A DNA stretch of 64,000 nt from Ampullaceana balthica (lineage: Eukaryota; Mollusca; Gastropoda; Lymnaeidae). Positions 46,701 through 58,500 of this stretch are shown piece by piece. The DNA lies in the NCBI GenBank assembly GCA_944989445.1, contig CALYLW010000068.1:563001-627000 (forward strand), given 5' to 3'. A program made the translations under genes and the position numbers. The notes below the pieces were generated by a model. The model did no database searches. It worked only from the letters and a program-made list of their open reading frames with translations, and was not told where the DNA came from. Each line of letters starts with the position of its first letter. The first letter of the stretch is position 1.

Positions 46701-49700
46701 TGTATAGAGTGATTGTATAGAGTGATTGTATAGAGTGATTGTATAGAGTGATTGTATAGAGTGATTGTATAGAGTGATTGTATAGAGTGATTAAAGACAG
46801 TTGTTAACGAGAACACAGTGTGTTTAAGTCTTGTTAAATGACCTGTAAATAATATTACACTCTCTATCTGGTATGGTTCAGGAGGAGTTGCATGTGCAAG
46901 CGTTACAGACATTTCGAATCTATAAACGCAATTTTTCCAAGGGAAATTGCGTTAATCATATATTGCTTAATGATAGAGAAATGAATAATCCCCCATATTT
47001 GTTCTCTCAACCAGTGAAAGCGGTGCAGTAGTTTCTACCATTGGCCCGGGGTGTGAAAAGAAGGGTATCGTCATGCATGAGATACTACACGTACTCGGCT
47101 TCTTCCACGAACAGAACCGACTGGACCGTGACCTCTACGTGGACATCAACGAGACCAACGTGGCCAACACACGTGACTTCTACATTCGGGATGAGACAGA
47201 AATCGATGACTTGGGTAAGTGACGTCATGCACATGGTGGGTGACGTCATGCACATGGTAGGTGACGCCATGCTCACGGTAGGTGACGTCATGCACATGGT
47301 AGGTGACGTCAAGCACGCGGTAGGTGACGTCATGCACATGGTTGGTGAGACATGATCTGGTCATGGCAATAAGATGATGGACATCTTCGAGTTTCTGAAT
47401 CAGGTTTGTCAGCCGTGCCGATAAAATATTCGAGAATTGTTGGTTTGCCAATCCCTTATCAATTTGTAATAATGTAATATAGTACATAAATAAGTATACG
47501 CTGAAGTATAGAACAGTCTGAAGTTCATTTAAGTCAGTATTTCCTTACATGTGGGCGTTCCGTACACTAACACGACCATACACTAACACGGCTATAGACT
47601 AACACGACTATAGACTAACACGACTATAGACTAACACGGCTATAGACTAACACGGCTATAGACTAACACGACCATAGACTAACACGGCCATAGACTAACA
47701 CGGCCATAGACTAACACGACCATAGACTAACACGACCATAGACTAACACGACCATAGACTAACACGGCCATAGACTAACACGGCCATAGACTAACACGGC
47801 CATAGACTAACACGACCATACAATAACACAACCATACACTAACACGACCATACACTAACACGGCCATACACTAACACGACTATACACTAACACGACTATA
47901 CACTAACACTGCCATACACTAACACGACTATACACTAAAACGACTATACACTAACACGGCTATACACTAACACGACTATACACTAACACGACTATACACT
48001 AACACGACTATACACTAACACAACTATACACTAACACGACTAATCACTAACACCACGATACTACAGGGCTATACACTAACACGACTATACACTAACACGA
48101 CTATACACTAACACGACTATACACTAACACGGCTATACACTAACACGACTATACACTAACACAACTATACACTAACACGACTAATCACTAACACCACGAT
48201 ACTACAGGGCCATACACTAACACGACTTTGTTATCCACCAAACCCAGGGGTGCCATACGACTTCAATTCCATAATGCACTACGGTGCCTACCACTTTGCC
48301 CAAGACTATGGCCATCCCGTGCTGACACCCAAACCAGAGTACGCCCCTGGACAGAGGTTGGGCCAACGTGTGGCTCTCACAGATCGTGACGTTCTTAAGA
48401 TCCAGAGACTGTACGAGTGTTCAGAGGACACAACACATGTCCACTCGGACCTTGACCACAAACTGATTATGTTCTGTGACTTCGCCTTCGGGACCTGCAA
48501 CTTGACTCACACCAACCAAAATGATGCGTCTGGGAGCTCTTCCAATACAGGCCTCAATAAGACCCAGAGCGTCAAGTGGGCTGTTAAATTAGGTCCCGTT
48601 GACAACGGCCCCTGGTCAGGTTATTCTAACGGAAGAGACCCGTTTTTGTTCGCAGCCAAAAGTGAGGACGATGACGCCACAGTCGCTGTGACGTCTATCA
48701 CAACACCCGCCCTCAACACACAGGAAGCCAGCGGTATCTGCATCTCACTACAACTGTACCAGCAAGGTCCGTCCAGTTACAACACACTCTACATCCTGGG
48801 ACCTTCAATACCGAGGCAGACACTGCGTAACTATAGCGGCATAAACCGCTACGGTTGGCTGAAAGACGAGGTCAAGGTTAGTCTAGTCCCTAACTTGGAC
48901 TTTCAACTTGAGTTGGTGGCCACCTTACAACAAGGTTCAGTGTCTATTGACGACTTCTTTGTGTTCAAGGACCAGTGCCCCAATGTCAGCTGAGACAGTG
49001 ATCTCATCGGGTGAGACTGATCAGACCCCATGGGTAGCCAGCATCGGGTGAGGCTGATCAGATCTCATAGGTAGTCAGCATCGGTTGAGGCTGATCTCGT
49101 GTGGAGGGTATCGACTTGATGGCAGCAACACTACATTCAAAACCTTCACGTGGAGAACATGACTGCAAGATGAATATAAACAAACAACTTAAATATGGAC
49201 ATATGCACTAAACAGCACAAGGTGCGTAGCATGACGCACATGTGTGAAAGATCATAGCTCAACCAAGACGCCAGATGACTTTGTGATGACGGTTTGGCTT
49301 AGGATGATTTAATATCGTGAAATCACGTGAGATTTGGAACTTATTGCATTTTCCAAATGAAATTTTTATTTTAAAGTGGCAGCTAACAAATATAATTCTT
49401 GTATAATAAAGTGTAAACTTATTGTTTTCGTTATTCCTTTATCCTTGACATGTTTTAAACTACATACAGACATCAATATTACAAGAAGATATACAATAGA
49501 CATAGTTGCTACTGGAGCAAATGAGGTGATTCACTGTCTGGGTGTAAATGATACGGTGACTTACAACTTTCTAAAAATCAGAGACAAGGCGCCTTTGGCC
49601 CATTTCTGTAAAAGATATAGAAGTCATTGTGAGTCAACGCAGTTATTCCCCCACTTCCCAAACAAACAATTTCGCCGCTGTCACCAAAGATGCAATCACA

Positions 49701-52565
49701 TGAAGCTGGTCGCTGTCACCAAAGATGCAATCACATGAAGCTGGTCGCTGTCAACAAAGATACAATCACATGAAGCTGGTCGCTGTCACCAAAGATACAA
49801 TCACACGAAGCTGGTCGCTGTCACCAAAGATACAATCACATGAAGCTGGTCGCTGTCACCAAAGATACAATCACACGAAGCTGGTCGCTGTCACCAAAGA
49901 TGCAATCACATGAAGCTGGTCACTGTCACCAAAGATACAATCACATGAAGCTGGTCGCTGTCACCAAAGATACAATCACACGAAGCTGGTCGCTGTCACC
50001 AAAGATACAATCACACGAAGCTGGTCGCTGTCACCAAAGATACAATCACATGAAGCTGGTCGCTGTCACCAAAGATACAATCACACGAAGCTGGTCGCTG
50101 TCACCAAAGATGCAATCACATGAAGCTGGTCACTGTCACCAAAGATACAATCACATGAAGCTGGTCGCTATCACCAAAGATACAATCACACGAAGCTGGT
50201 CGCTGTCACCAAAGATACAATCACATGAAGCTGGTCGCTGTCACCAAAGATACAATCACATGAAGCTGGTCGCTGTCACCAAAGATACAATCACACGAAG
50301 CTGGTCGCTGTCACCAAAGATACAATCACATGAAGCTGGTCGCTGTCACCAAAGATACAATCACATGAAGCTGGTCGCTGTCACCAAAGATACAATCACA
50401 TGAAGCTGGTTGCTCAAACATCAACTGAACTCACTCCTCAATGACTGCGTGCCCTTCAAGCCTATCTCCCATCCAATGAAGAGAGACACTTCATCAAGTA
50501 ATCAGTCAGATATATTTCAAACACCAAGGTCAATACCAAACTGTATCTTTTACTGACGTTAACGAGTAAAACTTGCACTGAGATATTTGGTAAATATGTG
50601 CCCAAGTATTTCATTACATAGGAGGTTCTCACAAAGAAGAAAATGACTTCATAGCTACAGACCGCGTTGATATTTAACAGAACAGGTCGTTGTTATGAAG
50701 ACACCAAAAGTTACCTGAGTTGTTCCTGAGATTTTAATCAAACTGACTTTAGGTTTATTGCAATGTGTGTTCTGTCTTTACATATGTATAAATCTGATGG
50801 TACATTATAGACGCTCCTTCTATACAGAATATTTTTTCGTCCAATATTTCAAGTAAACATTAATTTAAAACATAAATTGCTTTACATCGTGCATACACTT
50901 GAAAAGAAACGCTTGGTAGTTTCGTTATATAGCTTTCAGGGATGGTATATCACTTCAGGAATGGTATATCACTTCAGGAATGGTATATCACTTCAGGAAT
51001 GGTATATCACTTCAGGAATGGTATATCACTTCAGGAATGGTATATCACTTCAGGAATGGTATATCACTTCAGGAATGGTATATCACTTCATGAATGGTAT
51101 ATCACTTCATGAATGGTATATCACTTCAGGAATGGTATATCACTTCAGGAATGGTATATCACTTCAGGAATGGTATATCACTTCAGGAATGGTATATCAC
51201 TTCAGGAATGGTATATCACTTCAGGAATGGTATATCACTTCAGGAATGGTATATCACTTCAGGAATGGTATATCACTTCATGAATGGTATATCACTTCGC
51301 ATGACTCCTCGCCACTGAATCATCTATGAATCCATCCATTGACCACAGATCTACTGCTGTGTCCAGCCGCTCATTTTGCAATTGCCTGACTTAAACAAAA
51401 GTCTACTGACCAGTGTTCACCGTGTTAAATGTAACGATATTCAAAGTGGAAACACAAACACACTGCATGTTTCAGACAAACACACTGCATGTTTCAGACA
51501 AACACTGCATGTTTCAGACAAACACACTGCATGTTTCAGACAAACACTGCATGTTTCAGACAAACACACGGCATGTTTCAGACAAACACACGGCATGTTT
51601 CAGACAAACACACTGCATGTTTCAGACAAACACACTGCATGTTTCAGACAAACACACTGCATGTTTCAGACAAACACACTCACAACATTATTATCACGAA
51701 GATTATTTTAATGACATGATGAGGAACACATAGAATGATTTACTTCAATTATTATTTTGTTGTTGGAACTATGGTTAACAAATTAACTTATTTAAACCAA
51801 CCATCCCGTTAATAAAGTGGTTTACATGTCTTATCAACGTGCTTGTTTTTAGGAACCCCCTACGACTTCACGTCCATCATGCACTATGGCGCCTACACCA
51901 TGGCTAAGGACAAGTTGTACCCGGTGACGACGCCCAAACCTCAATACGCCCCTGGACTACGACTGGGCCAGCGTCACTCCCTCAGCCAGCTGGACGTCCT
52001 CAAGGTTCAGAGACTCTACGAGTGCACGGAGGACACGTCTAACGCGCAGTCGGATCTCGCCAAAATCCACATGCTCTCGTGCGACTTCGCCTTCGGATTA
52101 TGTGACTTCGGAACGACCGAGACATCAGGTGATCACAACTCGCCCAGTAAGGGATGGGTCGTAAGATCAGGTGCTACAGTAGATGGACCACAGGCAGGAT
52201 TTACGAATGGACTCGACCCTTACCTTTACGCCAGCAGTGGCGGCGACCCTTCCAGCTCGACCCACGTGAGCACAGTCGTGACGCCCATGCTGACGGCCCC
52301 GGATAAGCTGTGTATCACGTATTTCCTGATCCAGGGCGGACCCACGAGTTTTATATCGATTTACATCACGGGCCCAGACTTCCCGAGGACAGAACTACGT
52401 CACCTCGAGGGCATCAACGTCTCGCACTGGATACGGGACGAAATGCTGATTGAGCTACCAGGCAAACAGTTCCAGGTCGAGTTGATTGCAAACATCAGGG
52501 AAGGAGCTGTAGCCATAGACGATTTCTTCATACTTAGAGATAGATGTTTAGCCGTGATGGGGTGA
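40474..52565 (+). CDS. Secreted astacin metalloprotease with MAM domain; two last exons
   Basis: Exons 1 40474-40774, 2 41519-41678, 3 47015-47214, 4a 48248-48993 or 4b 51853-52565; phases 1, 2, 1 all agree. With 4a the protein has 468 residues. A hydrophobic signal peptide covers about residues 1-26, followed by a propeptide. A dibasic RTRR (81-84) precedes the mature start [11 protein letters not shown]. Exon 3 carries the zinc site [19 protein letters not shown] (175-193), matching HExxHxxGxxHExxRxDR. SIMHY (228-232) is the Met-turn. A MAM domain runs from about 297 to the end ([10 protein letters not shown] ... [10 protein letters not shown]). No TM segment, so likely secreted; the substrate is unknown. 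Astacins of this layout act in matrix remodelling, hatching or digestion. Downstream 4b repeats the Met-turn plus MAM module without any further active-site exon. Confidence 0.9.
40983..41180. repeat. 21-base tandem repeat, about 9 copies
   Basis: Unit CATAGAAACACAGAGTCACC plus G, in astacin intron 1, just after the third donor copy. Confidence 0.93.
41519..41678 (+). CDS. Astacin exon 2
   Basis: Acceptor TCTGACAG, donor AC^GTAAGT. Encodes [20 protein letters not shown] then [10 protein letters not shown], matching the conserved CIRF strand of astacins. Confidence 0.9.
41669..41790. repeat. 32-base tandem repeat founded on the exon 2 splice donor, 4 copies
   Basis: AGTGAGAC^GTAAGTCTGAGAAC recurs with donors at 41679, 41711, 41743 and 41775: exact 32-base spacing. 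Confidence 0.95.
41791..43530. repeat. 18-base minisatellite, about 95 copies, with higher-order duplication
   Basis: Unit GCACTATAAACAAATGTA with two main variants (AAATGTA, ACATGTA). Variant strings at about 42590-42830 recur at about 43010-43250, so a segment of roughly 415-420 bases was duplicated whole. Spurious long frames on minus come from this array. Confidence 0.96.
43586..43785. mobile_element. CAATGTTCCC MITE, copy 3
   Basis: Ends CAATATTTCCTTTAAG and TTAGAGGGAACATTG, with exact target duplication CACACCAG at 43578-43585 and 43786-43793. In astacin intron 2, just after the 18-base array. Confidence 0.85.
44090..44550. repeat. Tandem repeat of about 50 bases, roughly 9 copies, C-rich
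   Basis: Units contain AATGTTTACGTAGTCCACCA and TGTTACAGGCTGACC, with variable C runs causing length differences. Confidence 0.88.
44767..45333. mobile_element. hAT-like MITE with nested SINE-like segment
   Basis: Exact 8-base duplication AACTTGAG on both sides. Ends CTATGGCGGATTAAAGC and CTTAATCCGCCCCTG. At 45054-45064 GGTTCGATCCC matches a tRNA-type B box, suggesting a tRNA-derived SINE or tRNA relic inside. Confidence 0.7.
45334..46678. other. Astacin intron 2, AT-rich part
   Basis: A reversed B-block remnant lies at about 45505-45565 (ATATACGAGACATAACT). ATAATGCGCACC-type motifs recur near 45595, 45652, 45699 and 46130. No exon found. Confidence 0.45.
46679..46797. repeat. 13-base tandem repeat, about 9 copies
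   Basis: Unit GATTGTATAGAGT, in intron 2 about 220 bases before exon 3. Confidence 0.94.
47015..47214 (+). CDS. Astacin exon 3 (zinc-binding active site)
   Basis: Acceptor CTCAACCAG, donor G^GTAAGT. Encodes [20 protein letters not shown] and the full HExxHxxGxxH motif. Confidence 0.93.
47213..47350. repeat. 21-base tandem repeat starting at the exon 3 splice donor, about 6 copies
   Basis: Unit GTGACGTCATGCACATGGTA plus G; the first unit contains the real donor GTAAGTGACGTC. Later units read GGTAGGTGACGTC, still donor-like. Each carries the palindrome TGACGTCA or a close variant. Confidence 0.9.
47568..48228. repeat. 16-base minisatellite, about 41 copies
   Basis: Unit ACTAACACGACTATAC, with GGCCATAG variants on the left half. 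A segment of about 144 bases including CACCACGATACTACAGGGC occurs twice. It ends about 20 bases before the exon 4a acceptor. Confidence 0.95.
48248..48993 (+). CDS. Astacin exon 4a (Met-turn and MAM domain, stop)
   Basis: Acceptor AAACCCAG; encodes [15 protein letters not shown] and the MAM domain, ending KDQCPNVS then TGA. AATAAA at 49405-49410 could end this isoform. Confidence 0.92.
48994..49675 (+). other. Probable 3' UTR of astacin isoform 4a
   Basis: Starts with about 2.5 copies of a 43-base repeat (CATCGGGTGAGRCTGATCAGA type) at 48998-49105. AATAAA at 49405. No coding exon. Confidence 0.5.
49676..50409. repeat. 35-base minisatellite, about 21 copies
   Basis: Unit GCTGTCACCAAAGATACAAT plus CACATGAAGCTGGTC. 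It has no stops in some frames, hence spurious open frames. Confidence 0.96.
50410..50936. other. Between 4a and 4b, no gene seen
   Basis: Searched for another astacin active-site exon (HExxH) and found none. Confidence 0.5.
50937..51298. repeat. 19-base minisatellite, about 19 copies
   Basis: Unit GGTATATCACTTCAGGAAT. Confidence 0.96.
51455..51680. repeat. 22-base minisatellite, about 10 copies
   Basis: Unit ACAAACACACTGCATGTTTC plus AG, with some 20-base units; about 170 bases before exon 4b. Confidence 0.95.
51853..52565 (+). CDS. Astacin exon 4b (alternative or duplicated last exon)
   Basis: Acceptor GTTTTTAG, same phase 1 entry as 4a. Encodes [30 protein letters not shown] and a MAM domain with [10 protein letters not shown] and [12 protein letters not shown]. 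Clearly paralogous to 4a but diverged. The reading frame is intact for 236 residues, which argues against a simple pseudogene. ATTAAA at 52603-52608 may be its polyadenylation signal. Confidence 0.8.
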
Positions 52566-52688
52566 CGTTCTGGTATAGATAGAGGCGTTATGTTATAGTG
52601 TCATTAAAACATGTTTACACAGCTACGTCAGTGTCCACAACAGAGGCATCTCAAGAAGCCCCCACTAATCAAGATCCAAGGGAATCAC

Positions 52689-53088
52689 CTTTGAGTGGTT
52701 TATATGTGAAATGATTGTGTATCGCGTATTTCATATAACTGAGTGAATGTTTACAATGATTGTGTATCGCGTATTTCATATAACTGCGTGAATGTTTACA
52801 ATGATTATGTATCGTGTATTTCATATAACTGCGTGAATGTTTACAATGATTATGTATCGTGTATTTCATATAACTGCGTGAATGTTTACAATGATTATGT
52901 ATCGTGTATTTCATATAACTGCGTGAATGTTTACAATGATTGTGTATCGCGTATTTCATATAACTGCGTGAATGTTTACAATGATTGTGTATCGCGTATT
53001 TCATATAACTGCGTGAATGTTTACAATGATTATGTATCGTGTATTTCATATAACTGCGTGAATGTTTACAATGATTGTTACAATGGGA
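52689..53088. repeat. 45-base minisatellite, about 9 copies
   Basis: Contains ATGATTGTGTATCGCGTATT and TCATATAACTGCGTGAATG. Two states (TGTATCGCG, TATCGTG) alternate in blocks. Lies in or just beyond the 4b 3' UTR. Confidence 0.95.
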
Positions 53089-53286
53089 CAGATTGATCAC
53101 TCGTTTAAAAGTAATTATTAAAGAGTTGACGACAGGCGTAATCCCTTAAATGATCTAATGAGACGTATGACCAGGAGCTGAGCGCCAGATGTAACCACAG
53201 GATTCCAGTTGAACGTAGAAGGTTACATGTGCTGTTTTATATATAATTTAGGAAATACAACAAATGTTGCGCGGACTTGCTTTGCA

Positions 53287-53328
<42 letters not shown>

Positions 53329-53865
53329 AATAAAAAATAAATACAAATAATAATAATTTATGAGAGATACAAAGTACCCTTAAAAACAGCTTTTTATAAA
53401 TTATATATATATGTCTCCAGCCCAATTTCTGAGACACGTGATTAAATATCAAACTGATCACGTGATATCAACAAAGATTTGATGCTGGGCATATAAACAT
53501 CAATTACTAACACATTCGTTGGGATTTGGTTCATAATTTATATCTGAAAACAGAAGCAATAATAAGACATTTAAAAAAAGATTTTTTTATAGAAAGAATT
53601 TTTAAGGGTTTTCAAAAAAGATATATGAAGGGAGATAAATGAATACATTTCTTGAAGTGTTAACTGTGATATAAATATTTTAAATTGTTACTGAACTTAT
53701 ACTAATTGTTTTAAAAGAATAAAATTCATAAACATAAAATTAAGGACATAATAGTCTCGGGAATGTCCCTTGTCTGTTTCACTAAGTTGTCACCAAACAC
53801 TATTAGACCCCACAATAACGACAATCTGCTCTACGATTTGCTGACGCCATCAAATTAACGAAATA
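53089..53865. other. AT-rich intergenic sequence
   Basis: Holds an (AT)n run at 53285-53325 and nothing else recognisable. Confidence 0.4.
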
Positions 53866-54492
53866 CAGTCGGACCTCCCTAAGTCGAACTCAGAGTGACC
53901 TGAAAAAAAAATCGACTTACGGAGTTTTCGAGTTATGGAAAATGGCGTAATAGGTGCAGATTAATCAAAGACAATGTTGCTATTGAGAGGGGAGGGGGGG
54001 CAGCCATCCCAGAGAGAAGGCTTGACAGGAAAGAGAAGCGGTGTCTGATGTTACATATGAAAGGAAGCCATTTGGCTTTGACATACCGACAACACTTAAA
54101 AAGCACACACACACACTTTACTCCCACCACAGTGGGATGGGGGGAGTAAAACGTTTCTTTTTAAAAAGAGTCACAGCATGCAGCAAAGGGACGCGGATTA
54201 AAATAATTACCCTTCTTCCAGTCACTCCTTTTTCTTGTCTAGGTCATTTGTGGTCTCAAAATAGACGTTTACGTGGCTCTACGGACAAAGTGTTCTGAAA
54301 TGTCATCCCAGAATAATGAGCCAAGCCAAACACCTTGGAAAATTCGAATAAGGGAGGTTGGAAGCCACAAAATCTTCGAGTTAAGTAGATCTAAAATACA
54401 TTAGTCTTATGGAATTTTGCCGGGACCTAACAATTAAATCGATTTAGGGAGGTTTTCGACTTAGGGAAGTTTGACTTAGCGAAGCCCGACTG
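53866..54492. mobile_element. pogo/Tigger-like MITE
   Basis: Ends CAGTCGGACCTCCCTAAGTC and GACTTAGCGAAGCCCGACTG, flanked by TA dinucleotides. Repeated GACTTAG/CTAAGTC subterminal motifs. No transposase. Same family as 38334-38837. Confidence 0.8.
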
Positions 54493-54885
54493 TATATTTA
54501 TTGACAATAACATACTTGTCAAATCGGAAACGGTTTTCCACTTATGGAAGGACAGGAATGTTTAAAATCTTTTAAAAAAGGGTTTACAAGGGGAAGTCAT
54601 CCCCCCCCACACACATCAAATTAAAAGTATATTATTTGATGTCAGCCCGGGTTTGTTTTATCCATAGATAGCGACCAAGAATGAATCCACGTCAATGAAT
54701 TAAACTTTAGAGGAATCGGTTATCAACAATTAAATCTAAGTCATTTTTGTGCTATGCTAAATAATAGATTTGACAAGATTCCCCAGAAACATTTGCTACA
54801 AATACAATAGTTAACCTTTACGAAACGGAAGTGAAGTCTTCAAAAGGGTACACAAATAATGTTTTTAGTATCACATAAACTTTAG
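54493..54885. other. Intergenic sequence
   Basis: Nothing recognised. Confidence 0.4.
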
Positions 54886-55490
54886 TGTTACTTAATGACA
54901 TCCACACACTCTTGTTACTTGATGACATCCACACACTCTTGTTACTTGATGACATCCACACACTCTTGTTACTTGATGACATCCACACACTCTTGTTACT
55001 TAATGACATCCACACACTCTTGTTACTTGATGACATCCACACACTCTTGTTACTTGATGACATCCACACACTCTTGTTACTTAATGACATCAACACACTC
55101 TTGTTACTTAATGACATCCACACACTCTTGTTACTTGATGACATCCACACGCTCTTGTTACTTGATGACATCCACACACTCTTGTTACTTGATGACATCC
55201 ACACACTCTTGTTACTTGATGACATCCACACACTCTTGTTACTTAATGACATCCACACACTCTTGTTAATTAATGACATCCACACACTCTTGTTACTTAA
55301 TGACATCCACACACTCTTGTTACTTAATGACTTCCACACACTCTTGTTACTTAATGACATCCACACACTCTTGTTACTTAATGACATCCACACTCTTGTT
55401 ACTTAATGACATCCACACACTCTTGTCACTTAATGATATCCACACACTCTTGTTACTTAATGACATCCACACACTCTTGTTTCCTATGAC
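54886..55490. repeat. 27-base minisatellite, about 22 copies
   Basis: Unit CTTGTTACTTGATGACATCC plus ACACACT; the TTGATG/TTAATG states form blocks. A multiple of three, so all frames stay open. Confidence 0.96.
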
Positions 55491-55566
55491 ATGCAGACAA
55501 AATACCAAGACACAAAAAAACAAACAAGCCAGCTGTAATTGTGTTGAGCATCCAAGTCAAACAAGG

Positions 55567-58500
55567 TAGTATAGTCGTAAGGTCATATGGCAGTATAGCA
55601 GTATGGTCGTATGGTTGTATAGTCGTATGGTCGTATAGTCGTAAGGTCATATGGCAGTATGGTAGTATGGTCGTATAGTCGTATGGTTGTATGGTCTTAG
55701 AGTCGTATGGTCGTATATTCGTAAGGCCATATGGCAGTATGGTCGTATGGTCGTATAGTCGTATGGTAGTATGGTCGTAAAGTCGTATAGTCGTATGGTC
55801 GTATGGTCATATAGTCGTATGGTAGTATGGTCGTAAAGTCGTATAGTCGTATGGTCGTAAAGTCGTATAGTCGTATGGTCATATATTAGTCGTATGGTAG
55901 TATAGTCGTATGGTAGTATAGTCGTATGGTAGTATGGTCGTATGGTAGTATGGTCTTATAGTCGTATGGTAGTATATTCGTAAGGTCATATGGCCGTATG
56001 GTAGTATAGTCGTATGATCGTATGTTCGTATTGTAGTATATTCGTAAGGTCATATGGCAGTATGGTCGTATAGTAGTATAGTCGTATATTAGTATAGTCG
56101 TATATTAGTATAGTCGTATATTAGTATAGTCGTATATTAGTATAGTCGTATGGTAGTATGGTCGTATAGTAGTATGGTAGTATGGTAGTATGGTCGTATA
56201 GTAGTATGGTCGAATGGTAGTATGGTCGTATGGTAGTATGGTAGTATGGTCGTTTGGTAGTATGGTCGTATAGTAGTATGGTCGTATGGTAGTATGGTCG
56301 TATGGTAGTATGGTCGTATGGTCGTTTGGTAGTATGGTCGTATAGTAGTATAGTAGTATGGTCGTATAGTAGTATGGTCGTATGGTCGCATGGTAGTATG
56401 GTCGTATAGTAGTATGGTCGTATAGTAGTATGGTCGTATGGTAGTATAGTAGTATGGTCGTATGGTCGTATGGTAGTATGGTCGTATAGTAGTATGGTCG
56501 TATGGTAGTATGGTCGTTTGGTAGTATGGTCGTATAGTAGTATAGTCGTATGGTCGTATGGTAGTATGGTCGTTTGGTGGTATGGTCGTATAGTAGTATA
56601 GTCGTATGGTCGTATGGTAGTATGGTAGTATGGTCGTATAGTAGTATGGTCGTATGGTAGTATGGTCGTATAGTAGTATGGTCGTTTGGTAGTATGGTCG
56701 TATAGTAGTATGGTCGTTTGGTAGTATCGTCGTATAGTAGTATGGTCGTATAGTAGTATGGTCGTATAGTAGTATGGTCGTAAAGTAGTATGGTCGTATG
56801 GTAGTATGGTAGTATGGTCGTATAGTAGTATAGTAGTATGGTCGTATAGTAGTATGGTCGTATAGTAGTATGGTCGTATAGTAGTATGGTCGTATAGTAG
56901 TATGGTAGTATAGTAGTATGGTAGTATAGTAGTATGGTAGTATGGTCGTATAGTAGTATGGTCGTATAGTAGTATGGTCGTATAGTAGTATAGTCGTATA
57001 GTAGTATGGTCGTTTGGTAGTATGGTCGTATAGTGGTATAGTCGTATAGTAGTATGGTCGTATAGTAGTATGGTCGTATAGTAGTATGGTCGTATAGTAG
57101 TATGGTCGTATAGTAGTATGGTCGTATAGTAGTATGGTCGTATAGTAGTATGGTCGTATAGTAGTAGGGTCGTTTGGTAGTATGGTCGTATAGTAGTATG
57201 GTAGTATGGTCGTTTGGTAGTATGGTCGTATAGTAGTATGGTCGTATGGTAGTATGGTCGTTTGGTAGTATGGTCGTATAGTAGTATGGTCGTATAGTAG
57301 TATGGTCGTATAGTAGTATAGTAGTATGGTCGTATAGTAGTATGGTCGTATAGTAGTATAGTAGTATGGTCGTATGGTAGTATGGTCGTATAGTAGTATA
57401 GTAGTATGGTTGTATAGTCGTATGGTCGTATAGTAGTATGGTCGTATAGTAGTATAGTAGTATGGTCGTATAGTAGTATGGTCGTATAGTAGTATGGTCG
57501 TATAGTAGTATGGTAGTATGGTCGTATAGTAGTATGGTCGTATAGTAGTATAGTAGTATGGTCGTATAGTAGTATGGTCGTTTGGTAGTATGGTCGTATA
57601 GTAGTATGGTCGTATAGTAGTATGGTCGTATGGTAGTATGGTCGTTTGGTAGTATGGTCGTATAGTAGTATGGTCGTATAGTAGTATGGTCGTATAGTAG
57701 TATAGTAGTATGGTCGTATAGTAGTATGGTCGTATAGTAGTATGGTCGTATAGTAGTATGGTCGTATAGTAGTATGGTCGTATAGTAGTATGGTCGTATA
57801 GTAGTATGGTCGTATAGTAGTATGGTCGTATAGTAGTATAGTAGTATGGTCGTATAGTAGTATGGTAGTATAGTAGTATGGTAGTATGATCGTATAGTAG
57901 TATAGTAGTATGGTCGTATAGTAGTATGGTCGTATGGTAGTATGGTCGTTTGGTAGTATGGTCGTATAGTAGTATGGTCGTATAGTAGTATAGTAGTATG
58001 GTCGTATAGTAGTATAGTAGTATGGTCGTATAGTAGTATGGTCGTATAGTAGTATGGTCGTATGGTAGTATGGTCGTATAGTAGTATAGTAGTATGGTCG
58101 TATAGTAGTATGGTCATATGGTAGTATAGTAGTATGGTCGTATAGTAGTATAGTAGTATGGTCGTATGGTAGTATAGTAGTATGGTCGTATAGTAGTAAA
58201 GTAGTATGGTCGTATAGTAGTATGGTCGTATAGTAGTATGGTCGTATGGTCGTATAGTAGTATGATAGTATGGTCGTTTGGTAGTATGGTCGTATAGTAG
58301 TATGGTCGTATGGTAGTATGGTCGTATAGTAGTATGGTAGTATGGTCGTTGGTAGTATGGTCGTATAGTAGTATGGTCGTATAGTAGTATGGTAGTATAG
58401 TAGTATGGTCGTATAGTAGTATGGTCGTTTGGTAGTATGGTCGTATAGTAGTATGGTCGTATAGTAGTATGGTCGTTTGGTAGTATGGTCGTATAGTAGT

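Noticed and set aside
49376..50403. Open frame entering the 35-base array after exon 4a
   Set aside because: The unique part shows no domain and lies in the probable 3' UTR; the rest is repeat translation.
51853..52565. Exon 4b as an independent complete astacin gene
   Set aside because: No exon with HExxH, signal peptide or propeptide occurs between 48994 and 51852, so it cannot stand alone.
54818..55406. Frames of SNKSVWMSL and NDIHTLLLL repeats
   Set aside because: The 27-base array is a multiple of three, so every frame lacking a stop stays open; there is no unique coding sequence.
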